Below are positions 10,542-18,749 of a stretch of DNA of 64,000 nt, in pieces (the stretch's first letter is position 1; each line of letters opens with the position of its first letter). The notes beneath the pieces are model-generated. The model ran no database searches, had not been told where the DNA came from, and saw only the letters and a program-made list of their open reading frames with translations. Position numbers and translations under genes: made by a program. Source of the stretch: Larix kaempferi (Eukaryota; Streptophyta; Pinopsida; Pinales; Pinaceae). The stretch covers positions 16,761,501 through 16,825,500 of the forward strand of contig BSBM01000904.1 in NCBI GenBank assembly GCA_027924585.1, read 5' to 3'.

Positions 10542-11147
10542 TTATTTTTTTCTAAAACTGCATTTGGATTTGTTAGCGTAAAACTTATTTTCTTCCAGGA
10601 GCTTCAATATTGTCTCTACATACTTGAGGTGCAAGCTCCAATTTTTGTTGTAAACTAGGATATCATCAAAGAAGACCATCACAAACTTCCTTAGGTACGA
10701 ATAGAACAAATCATTCATCACAACTTGGAATGTAGAAAGAGCATTGGATAGTCCAAAAGGCATGACTTGAAATTCATACAAGCCTTCATGGGTGCAAAAA
10801 GCAGTTTTGGGGATATCTTCTTCTCAAATTCTGATTTGGTAATATCTTAATTTTAGGTCTAACTTAGAAAAATACTTTGCACCATGGATCTCATCCAATA
10901 GTTCGTCGAGAAAGGGAATGGGGAATTTATATTTTATGGTAACTTTATGTAATGCTCGACAATCAATGCAAAGTCGATACGATCCGTTGTTCTGCCCGAC
11001 AAGTATGACTGAGGCTGAGAAGGGGCTCTTACTATGTGTAATCACGCCAAAGTCTAATAAGTCTTGCACCAATCGTTCAATCTTTGATTTGTTTCTGTGA
11101 GATCGTCTATATGATTTTTTCCTAATTGGGGCTGAACCTATAATCAA
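10542..11147 (-). pseudogene. Chromovirus reverse transcriptase
   Basis: The RT fingers and palm are clear on the - strand. Present are KIERLVQDLLDFGVITHSKSPF, a GSYRLCIDCRALHKVTIK segment, FPIPFLDELLDEIHGAKYFS leading to SKLDLK with the first catalytic aspartate, and EFQVMPFGLSNA. The active-site motif appears as FFDDILVYNK (about 10662-10680) instead of YVDD or FVDD. A TGA at 10824-10826 splits the domain, but the frame is the same on both sides, so it is one nonsense change. Reverse transcription of the element RNA is the family function. Confidence 0.88.
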
Positions 11148-11405
11148 TTATATGATGTGATCCCTAAAATGTGGTGGGGGGAGGTCACTAGAAGGGTTTT
11201 GGAAGATGGTACTATGCTTCCCCGGGAGTTTATCTAATTCCCTTGGATTAGTGTTTTGATTTTCATTAGCCATTCCATCCATAGCATAGGAATGCAAGAA
11301 AAAGGCTTGAGCCCCCTTTTTAATCAATTTTTCCATTTTATTGGATGAAACGATTTGGGGATGAGGACTGTTGATACCGTGGAGATTGTACTTCTTCCCA
11401 TTTTC
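11148..11405 (-). pseudogene. Chromovirus protease-RT linker
   Basis: On the - strand a frame starting near 11336 reads MEKLIKKGAQAFFLHSY and continues toward SSDLPPPHFRDHII, immediately in front of the RT. This is the poorly conserved linker between protease and RT. The ending resembles the LPPxRxxDHxI motif that precedes chromovirus RTs. A frameshift separates it from the RT frame. Confidence 0.6.
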
Positions 11406-11413
11406 ATAGAATC

Positions 11414-11758
11414 TTATAAATTTAATCCTACTGTATCGAGTTTTTCCAACCCTTGGGCTCCTAAGACAATGTTGACCCCTCCAATCACCATAACATACAT
11501 AGGTGATTTTAGCTTGTAGTCCTTTATAGCTAGCTCTACCTTATGGCATTTCCCATCACATAAGGTAGTCTTGTTACTTGGTATTGATACTTGGAAGCTA
11601 GGGGTAGGGTAGATGAATATGTTTAACTGCTTTGCTACCTTGGACTCTATATAATTGTGTGTACTTCCACTATCAACCAACACAATCACTTTAGTGTTTT
11701 TGATGTAGACAAACATTTTGAGAGTTTCGGGTTGAGAGATACTAGTCATAGCAGCCAT
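11414..11758 (-). pseudogene. Chromovirus aspartic protease
   Basis: The 114-residue frame contains IVLVDSGSTHNYIESKVA, the DSG catalytic motif of retroviral-type aspartic proteases followed by the usual HNYI. It ends in GGVNIVLGAQGLEKLDTVGLNL, the family's conserved ILGxxWLxxLGxVxxNx close. It would process the polyprotein. The domain itself is open, but the frame begins and ends at stops that separate it from gag and RT, so it is scored as part of a pseudogene. Confidence 0.85.
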
Positions 11759-12004
11759 TGAGAATGTTGGAGTGACATTAGCTTCCTCTATGTTGATTTT
11801 GTCATGCTATGTTTCTGTGTTCGAAGAAGATACATTTCCAACCTCCTCATCATTATCATTTTTTTTCACATAAGAATAAATTTTTGCTTTTACACTTATG
11901 TCCTGGACACCAATTAGGAGAGTTACACTTACGATACAGATCACCATCCTTCTTTGCATTTGTTCTTAGGTTGGGGGATATAAGCAGGCAATAAATGTGT
12001 TTTT

Positions 12005-12744
12005 TTATTTTTCTTCAATCAGTTTCACTTTTTGGCATGCATGTTCAACATCCTTAACATCTAGTAATTTAATATCATTTTGGACACTTGGTTTCATCCC
12101 ACCAATGGCAATTTGGAGAAGGCGTTCTTTAGTTGTGTCATTAATGTGAGTAACCAACACCAGGAGATTGTTAAAATACTCGTCCACTATCCCATTTTGT
12201 CTTAAATGAGTGAGCTTGGTGTAGATTTCATCCTCTTCCATATCTTGAAATCGTTAAAAAGTTTTTCTTGAAAGTGTGCCAATCTCTCACCAGCCCTCCA
12301 ATTTTAGAGTCCCACCATAGGAACCAACCACAACCTGATTTGTCTAGATACATTGCAACAATGTTTATTTTTTCATTATCGTCATATATTTGGTGCATTG
12401 CAAAATATTTTTCGATTTATTGATCCATTGTGTGCCATCATGATTGTCGTCACTGTCAAACTTTGGTATGTCAATTTTCACTTTGTGTATGATGTTGTTG
12501 TATTGACCCATATTTGATGAGAAATGCAGTCGTGATGAAAAGTAGGGGTTGCTAGTATGATTATTAGTGTTTCTGCGGGCCTCAAATTCATCTTTAAATG
12601 ACAAGACTTGCTTTAGTGTATTGGTGACTACTGACATTTCCCGATGAAAACCTTCTATTACAGCGAAAACTCTGGCGTCAATTTCGCTCTCATTCGTTTT
12701 ACTAAGTCTTCGGGACGCTGCTTCTCTTTATTTCCTGTATTCAT
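12005..12744 (-). pseudogene. Chromovirus gag
   Basis: The - strand shows the capsid region of a Ty3/gypsy gag. KVKIDIPKFDSDDNHDGTQW (about 12490-12430) is the LPKFDG-type N-terminal motif, and IYTKLTHLRQNGIVDEYFNN with VQNDIKLLDVKDVEHACQKV (12230-12020) is the central retrotrans_gag helix set. The frame of 12637-12365 is open but shifts before 12241. I take the ATG at 12744 (MNTGNKEK) as the probable original start; one frameshift lies between it and the 12637 frame. A CCHC knuckle should follow near 11900; I see only a cysteine-poor broken region there. Confidence 0.8.
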
Positions 12745-12785
12745 CTTGGGAAGAGTTTAAAGAACATTTTTTTTAAGAAGGTTTT

Positions 12786-12822
12786 AAGATATGGAAGAGG
12801 ATGAAATCTACACCAAGCTCAC
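12786..12822. repeat. 37-bp inverted copy of gag sequence at the primer site position
   Basis: This stretch is the exact reverse complement of 12210-12246 inside gag (37 of 37 bases). It lies 8 bases inside the 5' LTR, where a primer binding site should be. The expected TGGTATCAGAGC-type sequence is absent next to this LTR. Confidence 0.9.
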
Positions 12823-12829
12823 TTGTATT

Positions 12830-13011
12830 TGGAAAGAATATTTTCTAAATAATATACTCTTTATTGATTGAATAATGAATATTACAAGGAATCAAAGGAA
12901 TCATGTGACTTGTATAAATTTGAAGAGACACATTTAATAAGTGTGTCCTCTCAATGTTGACTAATTAAAACAATAATCATAATAATATGTAAATTATTTA
13001 GATATAATACA
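12830..13011 (-). repeat. Chromovirus 5' LTR
   Basis: The 182-bp LTR begins TGGAAAGAAT and ends AATACA on the + strand and is followed by the target duplication TGGAG (13012-13016). It pairs with 5176-5343. Confidence 0.88.
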
Positions 13012-13016
13012 TGGAG

Positions 13017-13205
13017 TATCCACTTGAAACGTAGGGTTCTAAACCATAACAAAGTATGATTCCAAAAATTGGACATAATGACTAATTGTTGTGAAAATAT
13101 CCATGCTCAAGGATAAACATTATTTCTATCCATAATTAGAATTGCATGATACCTATTAGATAATGGTTAATAAGGTGTGGACCTTTCATCCTATATTGTC
13201 CTCTG
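13017..13205 (-). repeat. Truncated LINE 3' end, copy 3, right part
   Basis: Sequence homology to copies 1 and 2 resumes right after the chromovirus target duplication and fades near 13205. This shows that the chromovirus landed within copy 3. Confidence 0.75.
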
Positions 13206-13500
13206 GTATTTGATGTCTTCACCTTGCCTTACATTGTGGACTATCTATCCCACATCATTGTGAAACCATCATTCCTCTTGTGTCACCTTTGATAATTTGT
13301 GCTTGTATGTAGTTGCCTCATACTCTATTGCCTTGTACTCATGTTTATATTGTACTATATTATATCAAAATCCTTGTGCATTAATGTAGACTTAGCATAA
13401 TTTATCACAATTTCATTTAATTTTACTATGCTCTAAGACTTGTTTCCCAATAATATTCACCATTATTGATTTAATTTATTTTCTTCATTTATAGTAAAAT
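13206..13500. other. Non-coding spacer
   Basis: This is AT-rich sequence with no coding domain, repeat or signal that I can support. It ends at the target duplication of the LINE at 13517. Confidence 0.5.
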
Positions 13501-13627
13501 ATGTACTTCTTATATTCATGGAAAAAAATGTTTCAAGTTTTGAAACTCGAATCGCACTTCAAGATCCTCCTCCCCTTAAGGCAGAGATTGTCCTTTGTGT
13601 GGAGATCAGTCGTCTGCATCTGGCTTC

Positions 13628-13765
13628 AAGTTGCTCTTTTCCCTATGTGGAGATTGCATGGAGGGGCGCCTTGTTGTTTCCCTTCACTGGAGATCTACGT
13701 GGAGGGGTGCCTTGCTCTTTCCCTTCATTGGAGATCTGTGTGGAGGGGTGCCTTGCTTTTTCCAT
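13628..13765 (+). repeat. About 41-bp tandem repeat in LINE 5' UTR (3 units)
   Basis: Units begin at GGAG positions 13649, 13689 and 13730. Each carries GGAGAT(C/T), TGGAGGGG(T/C)GCCTTG and a TTTCCCTTCA-like stretch. They lie in front of ORF1. Tandem 5' monomers act as promoters in some mammalian L1s; that role here is inference. Confidence 0.85.
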
Positions 13766-13813
13766 GTGTTGCTTCCAGCCGTTGGGGGGTTTGTTCTTTT
13801 GCGATTTGGCAAG

Positions 13814-14560
13814 ATGATCGATTTGGACAAGCCCCAAGCCTTTAAGGAACTCATTCATTCCTCCAAACCCCAGTCCAAAGCTATGCCCCCAAAAAAATGT
13901 CAAAAGGATTGATGAAATACCCTCATTGGATCTCTCCCCCAAAGATCTGTGTAAGAAAGCTCTCACCCTCTATGAGAGAGCACTCATTGAAAGGTTTGCG
14001 GGTCATTGGCCAAGCCAAAAAGTAGTTGATCTCTGGATTGCAGAGGATTGGGCCCCAAAATTGTAGTAGGTAACCCACTTTGTTATTTGTAGGGGATACT
14101 TTATTTTTCTTTTCCTGAATTGAGATGAAATAGATCTTATTTTTTGCTCAAGGCCCTTTTTTATGGGTTCAAAAGGAATGTTGTTAGCTCCTTAGTCCTT
14201 GGATTTTAACCCAGAAGCTAAGATTACAGTTGCGTGTTAGTATGGGAAAGGTTTCCCCACCTCCCTCTTTACCTTTGGGGGAAAGGTTTACTCATGGGCA
14301 TCGACAATAAACTGGGTTTTTTCTTGGACATAATTGAACCAAAAGGGGGGCAATTCTCTTGTTCTTGAATCCGTGTGGAAGTTAACCTAAAGAAAGAGAT
14401 ACCAGAGGCCCTAAAACTCAATATTGAGGATTGGAGCCACATTCAAGAATTGTATTATGAGCAGATCCCATTCAAATGCAGTGCATATCATATATATAGG
14501 CATTTTTCGAAGAGCTATCCCAAAATGAAAGAAGAACAACAAGCTACAAAAGGCCCATAA
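13814..14560 (+). pseudogene. LINE ORF1 relic (DUF4283 and zinc knuckle)
   Basis: From the ATG at 13814 the frame reads MIDLDKPQAFKELIHSSKPQ, the same kind of N-terminus as the ORF1 at 27313 (EAFKKLI). After a frameshift ALIERFAGHWPSQKVVDLWI begins DUF4283, and PFFMGSKGM continues it near 14150-14180. The 14375-14560 frame gives VEVNLKKEIPEALKLNIEDW and then YEQIPFKCSAYHIYRHFSKS, the linker and a zinc knuckle with its second cysteine changed to tyrosine. Multiple stops and frameshifts make it non-functional. The original role was RNA binding within the LINE RNP. Confidence 0.75.
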
Positions 14561-15372
14561 ATTAAAGAGACGGAATTCTAGACAGTTTCTAATCGTCGTT
14601 GAGACCCTCTACGTAATGAGCCCCAACATAGAGAGCTCATTTCTTTAAACTCAACTATAGTGGGAACCCCCTCGGTAAGCAATAATAAATTTGAACCCCT
14701 TGGAGAAATGGAAGATCCAAATCCAAAAATAGCAAGGGAAAGGATCCCTCCGAGCCCTATTCCTTCGAACCCAGAAAAAGCGGAAACAAAGGCTTCAGAT
14801 CCTATCTAGCCAACTTTCAGGAAAGAGGCGTGATCTGAATAAAACAATACAACCCCCAAAGGGCTGGTCAAAATTATCTCCATCTACAAAGCTTTGTTGG
14901 ACAAGGAAAAGCTAGAATTCCCTCCACTCAAAAGGGTCCATTCTCCAAAAAGATCAGAAGTCTCTCCCCCCTCTCATCCTCTCACAAGAGGAAGAAAGAC
15001 AAATAAAGAGAGGCGAGAAAAGGAAGTTGAAGCAAACATCATGTTGGGTTACTAAAGTTGTTTGGATTCCATGTTTAAGGGGTCTCGACTTCTCAACCAA
15101 GCAAGAATGAATGTATTGCTTATGTATTTTATTATGTTCCCAATTTGTACGATATACACTTGTGAACTGGACCTGAATATCAAAAGAAGATGTAAGTTGA
15201 ACAATTGGAATTTGTCTCCCATGATTGCTAGTTGGAAGTTGATAGCACTATTTGAGGTCATCAACTTCCCTCCTTTTTGTATCCTTTGCATTTCGACTTG
15301 TCCGAAGTTGTTTTAATACAAAACTTCTAACCGGTTCGATTAAAAAAAAAAAAACAATGCACTTCTTATATT

Positions 15373-15627
15373 ATTTTCCTTTATATGATAATAAAATATA
15401 TAAATATTTTTAAAATAAACTTGATTTGAGTATTTATCAAAACTTTACCTTCCACCATAATTAATACTTTATATTCTTTTAAAATTAAATTAACTACTGG
15501 TGAAAATGATTTTTCTTCATAATTTAAACAAGAATTGAGTCTCACAATCCAAAAGGAAATTAACATTTCCCTTTTCTTTCTAAATATAAAGATTGCATTT
15601 TTATTATTAAAGTCAAATTATTACATT
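15373..15627. other. AT-rich spacer
   Basis: This is low-complexity AT-rich DNA between the LINE target duplication and the SINE target duplication. I see no gene or repeat boundary in it. Confidence 0.5.
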
Positions 15628-15646
15628 AAGAGTAGCTAGGTGCTTT

Positions 15647-15894
15647 GTCAATTCTCGCTAGCCCATTCGGTTAAGGTGCGGGTCTCGTCAGTAAGGCGAC
15701 CCGAGTTCAATTCCCCTTAGGGGTGAGCTAGTTGGGAGGAGACACCCAAAAATCCAACCATCATAAGGGTTGGTGTGACCCACGATAGGCACGATCCCCG
15801 AGTGAATTTGATGGCTTATATGCCACTGGGTTGCGGTTCTTAACCAATGGTTCATTGCTACCGGCCCCAAGTGACGGGCAATCGAACAAAAAAA
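15647..15894 (+). mobile_element. tRNA-derived SINE 1
   Basis: The 248-bp insert is bounded by a perfect 19-bp duplication, AAGAGTAGCTAGGTGCTTT (15628-15646 and 15895-15913). Its head resembles a tRNA gene: an A-box-like TAGCCCATTCGGTTAAGG (15659-15676) and a B-box-like GAGTTCAATTCC (15713-15724), 54 bases apart. The 3' end is a run of As. It encodes no protein and would be transcribed by RNA polymerase III and copied by LINE enzymes (family knowledge). The perfect duplication suggests a fairly recent insertion. Confidence 0.88.
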
Positions 15895-15897
15895 AAG

Positions 15898-16593
15898 AGT
15901 AGCTAGGTGCTTTATAGCCCCGAATGGAGGAGATGTTGTCATGTAACATGGGTAATGCTCAATGGAAACTGTAACCCACATCACAAAAAAATAAATTAAA
16001 TAAAGTTATTCCACATCATATGTAGGCTCAATTTTAAATTTTACAGGAAAAAAAAAACCATATATATCCATTTTAAACCTATATCTATCAAGCATCATTG
16101 AAAGGGGTCAAAAATTTTGAGGTGTGTTTTTTTTTACAAAAAAAAATTGACACCTCAAAAAATTTGATTCCTATTGGTGCTTCATAGATTTGGGTTTAAA
16201 ATGGATCTATGGTGGTTTTGCATCGAGGATAGCAAGGTGCTGTACAAATCGATATGGGGGAGATGTTGTCATGTAACTTGGGTAACGCTCATGTGGCAAC
16301 TATAACCCACATCACAACGAATAATATGTTGTCCCTATTAAAAAAGAAAATATGAATCGTATAGAATACACAATACCTAACTTACGTGACAAAAAAAAAG
16401 TTCCTCCACATCATATGTAGGCTTAATTACAAAAAGCTAAAAAAAATAAAATTAGCATAGATCGATTTAAACCTATGCCGAGAGGGACAAATTTTCTTGA
16501 GGTGTAATTTTTTGACAAAAACAAAATTTACACCTTAAGAAATTTGATTCCTCTAGGTGTTTGATAGGTACGGGTTTTAAATGGATCTATTGT
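15898..16593. repeat. Tandemly duplicated unit (2 x about 0.33-0.37 kb) with hairpins
   Basis: Unit 1 (15898-16227) and unit 2 (16228-16593) share GGAGATGTTGTCATGTAAC, ATAACCCACATCACAA, CCACATCATATGTAGGC and a following inverted repeat. In unit 1 the arms are about 16066-16125 and 16150-16206; in unit 2 about 16459-16513 and 16539-16588. The arms pair through GAGGTGT/ACACCTC and ATCCATTTTAAACC/GGTTTTAAATGGAT-like ends. There is no coding capacity. The type of element is unknown; a foldback or MITE-like origin is possible. Confidence 0.7.
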
Positions 16594-16597
16594 TGTT

Positions 16598-16695
16598 CAT
16601 ATAAAAACTAAAAAATATTGAGAAATGATTTAACATAATGGTTGATTGGTTGCAATGTGATATAAAAACTACGAATTTTGAAATTTTATTTAACA
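16598..16695. repeat. 60-bp tandem array, left part
   Basis: About one and a half units of a 60-bp repeat (TATAAAAACTAAAAATATTG..., ...GATTGGTTGCAATGTGA) stand here. The array continues at 25880-26040 on the other side of the LINE, so the LINE split it. Confidence 0.8.
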
Positions 16696-16753
16696 TTTTT
16701 TCCTCGGAAAAAAAAAAGATGCATTTCATTAATAATAACAATACACTTTGTAT

Positions 16754-17157
16754 GTTGGGTTGGAAGGTGCGGGGGGAGTTCTTTTGGACTCCGATGGAAA
16801 CAAGATGACTGGTTACTCATGGGGGATTGGGAGGCAAACCAACAACGATGAGTGGCTTGCCCTTATCAAAGGAATTGAAATAGCCAAGGAAAACAACGTG
16901 CAAGACTAGATAGCTATCGGTGACTCTCTCCTGGTGATCAAAGAAGCAAGGGGCTTAGCTAATAACTCCCGCAAGCCCGTCTCAAAGTACCACTTTAATT
17001 TCTTCCACAAACTCAAAGGAATAAGATCCATTTCCCTCCTCCACATTCTCAGAAAAACAACCACCAAGCAGACTCCATGGCAAACATTGGAGCAGGATTA
17101 AATTGTGGCCTTTTGATTAAAAATGGACAAAATTATGTTAATGTTTGGGTCCCATAG
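16754..17157 (+). pseudogene. LINE RNase H domain (3' end of ORF2)
   Basis: The frame from 16754 reads EGAGGVLLDSDGNKMTGYSW, then NNDEWLALIKGIEIAKENNV and IGDSLLVIKEA. These correspond to the first aspartate, the glutamate helix and the GDS aspartate of plant LINE RNase H. A TAG interrupts it after VQD at about 16909, and one frameshift near 17058 leads into NNHQADSMANIGAGL, the conserved HxxAD motif. The ORF ends with TAG at 17155-17157. The domain removes RNA from RNA-DNA hybrids during retrotransposition. Confidence 0.85.
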
Positions 17158-17499
17158 AGGTCATCTTGACCCCCACAGCGCTTATAACTCCCACCCTCAC
17201 CCTGATTGGGCCACCGCATTGAATTTAAGACCCCACCTCTGCTGCTCGATCTGCGCTGGATCCTCGCCCGACTCCCCAAGACATTCCCAGCGGCGTCCTC
17301 ACTCCAACTCCACCTGTCTCGCATGTGAGACTTTAATGCAGGCAGGTGCCAGGGGACGCAGCTCCTACTTCTTCGACCAAGGTGATGAACCTGTCCTCAT
17401 TCTCCTCACTTCACTTTGCTATCTTCGCCACTCTGCGTTTGAACGTTGGAGCATGGCCTGTGGAAATGATGGAAACTTTTGACTTCCGGCTCTGCAATG

Positions 17500-18167
17500 C
17501 AACCGTTGCAAGGCCTGCATTCAACTCAATTCTAGGGAGGCTGGATTGAAGAGATACCTCTCAGCTCTGAAGGTGGTGCAGGGCAATGAAAACACTGGGA
17601 GGGAAGCTCACGGGATGAACAGCAAGCCGGCCAAGCAAGTAAGACGTGGGCGCCCTAGAAATTTGGACACATGAAGAAATTGGTATCCATTGGATGGTGG
17701 ACAAGGGCAGAACTTCAAGCCCACTCCAAATGGTGTTCATCTCGGCAATGAGCAGGATCATAGTAGGAATTGGCGACTCGTGGAGACTGGTACCTGTCTC
17801 GTTCAAAGTGGAGCTCTGCAGCAAGTTCGTGGCAGCCCTGGAGATTTAAACAATGGAAAGCTCTGGAACCAGAATGGGGAAATCGGGGGAGTGGTGAATC
17901 TGGACTCTCCTCAAGAACCTGACAGTCCTTCTCTTGGTGTGCTCCCCCATCTGCAGGACATAGAATCTCAGGTTAACTAGCTGAGAGGTGAATTTGGGGA
18001 CATGAATAAATCAATCTCCCATCTGGCCACCTTTGTCTAGATTTCAAATTCTGACATTAGGAACAACTGCTCCAAGATGAAGGATTATTACGAAGGCTTG
18101 GTTGGCAAAGTTGAGTCTGTGCAGTTGCTTAAGGATAGTAGAGGCAAAGGTCAACTGCATCAGGACT
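17500..18167 (+). pseudogene. Coding-like region after RNase H: Cys cluster, AT-hook, coiled coil
   Basis: One reading frame stays largely open here, outside the known LINE ORFs. It begins near a cysteine cluster, ALQCNRCKACIQLNSREAG. It continues through MNSKPAKQVRRGRPRNLDT (17615-17671), which holds an AT-hook-like RGRPR, and ends in LQDIESQVN, LRGEFGDMNKSISHLATF and CSKMKDYYEGLVGKVESVQL. The last three look like a coiled coil of about 70 residues. Three in-frame stops lie at about 17672, 17978 and 18035. I know no family for this combination. It lies inside the target-duplication-bounded unit, so it moved with the LINE. Confidence 0.5.
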
Positions 18168-18499
18168 AGCAAAAGTAACAGCCCTGCAACAATTCTTGGC
18201 ATGGACTCCGAGGACTCGGTAGAAGGAAGCAAGCACAAGGCCCGACAGATGAACAACAAGTGATCTCAGTTAGGAAGTTCTTTTTATATTATCGACATTT
18301 AGAACTATTTGTTTCTTTTCTTATGAAGTCTTTCTTATGTTATTCCAGATATGTATGAACTTGTAAGACTGGTTTTGAGGTGCCATCAACCCTCCGTTTG
18401 TAGGGAACAGTCTTCCCAATCCTTTTTGTAAGAACCTCTTTTTTTTAATATAATACTTATCAGTCGTTTCTTTAAAAAAATAAACAATACACTTTGTAT

Positions 18500-18749
18500 A
18501 GAGACTACAAATAGTCATATCTTATCTTTTGTCTTATAAAAGACAAATACATAGTCCTACAAACCATCATATTGTTTTCACTAATGTATCACAGAAGATG
18601 CTCGTCTTGGAAACTAGTTCTATAAAGACTATAGTTCCAAAGAAAACAACTGTTCCAAAATTAGCAACCTGGTACATAAAGCAGTTATTGTTCCTAGATA
18701 AGTTTCGCTACTAGAAATGGCAAATATTTTCATAAAGTAAGTGGTTCTC
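18500..18749 (-). other. 3' UTR of the - strand LINE
   Basis: This is non-coding sequence between the ORF2 stop (18750-18752) and the nested + strand LINE. Its remainder is 16696-16736 on the other side of that insert. Confidence 0.65.

Larger units (their letters stand above)
5176..13011 (-). mobile_element. Ty3/gypsy chromovirus, degenerate, with nested insertion
   Basis: The element is bounded by short LTRs (5176-5343 and 12830-13011) that begin TGGAAAGAAT and end in ATTACA or AATACA, with a 5-bp TGGAG duplication. Read on the - strand the order is gag, protease, RT, RNase H, integrase, chromodomain, which is the Ty3/gypsy order with the chromodomain that defines chromoviruses. Every gene carries stops or frameshifts. 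By eye the two LTRs match at roughly nine of ten bases, so it is older than the nested element (6007-9071) in its integrase. Without that insert it is about 4.8 kb. The short LTRs are reminiscent of Reina-like lineages, but I did not establish the lineage. Confidence 0.9.
13517..15354 (+). mobile_element. Internally deleted LINE with both ends and poly(A)
   Basis: The unit is flanked by a 16-bp duplication, ATGTACTTCTTATATT (13501-13516) and ATGCACTTCTTATATT (15357-15372), and ends in 13 adenines (15342-15354). It has a 5' part with a tandem repeat, a degenerate ORF1 (13814-14560), acidic ORF1 C-terminal-like sequence to about 15050, and a 3' tail of about 300 bases. All of ORF2 (EN, RT, RNase H) is missing, yet the 5' and 3' ends are both present and a target duplication exists. 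It was therefore probably retrotransposed in this deleted form by another LINE's enzymes. Confidence 0.85.
16754..18482 (+). mobile_element. 5'-truncated LINE with RNase H and extra 3' region
   Basis: The insert is flanked by a perfect 17-bp duplication AACAATACACTTTGTAT (16737-16753 and 18483-18499). It begins inside an RNase H domain (16754-17157), so it is 5'-truncated as is usual for target-primed insertions. After the RNase H stop it has another 1.3 kb ending in CTTTAAAAAAAT. That 1.3 kb is GC-richer than the surroundings and has coding-like character. It sits in the 3' UTR of the - strand LINE. Confidence 0.9.

Noticed and set aside
13501-13966. Four overlapping open frames of about 100 codons
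   Set aside because: They are created by the 41-bp tandem repeat in a LINE 5' UTR, whose three units keep all frames open together.
15659-15724. Possible functional tRNA gene
   Set aside because: A and B boxes are present, but the acceptor stem does not pair and the sequence lies in a SINE with a target duplication and A tail. The same holds for 35794-35851.
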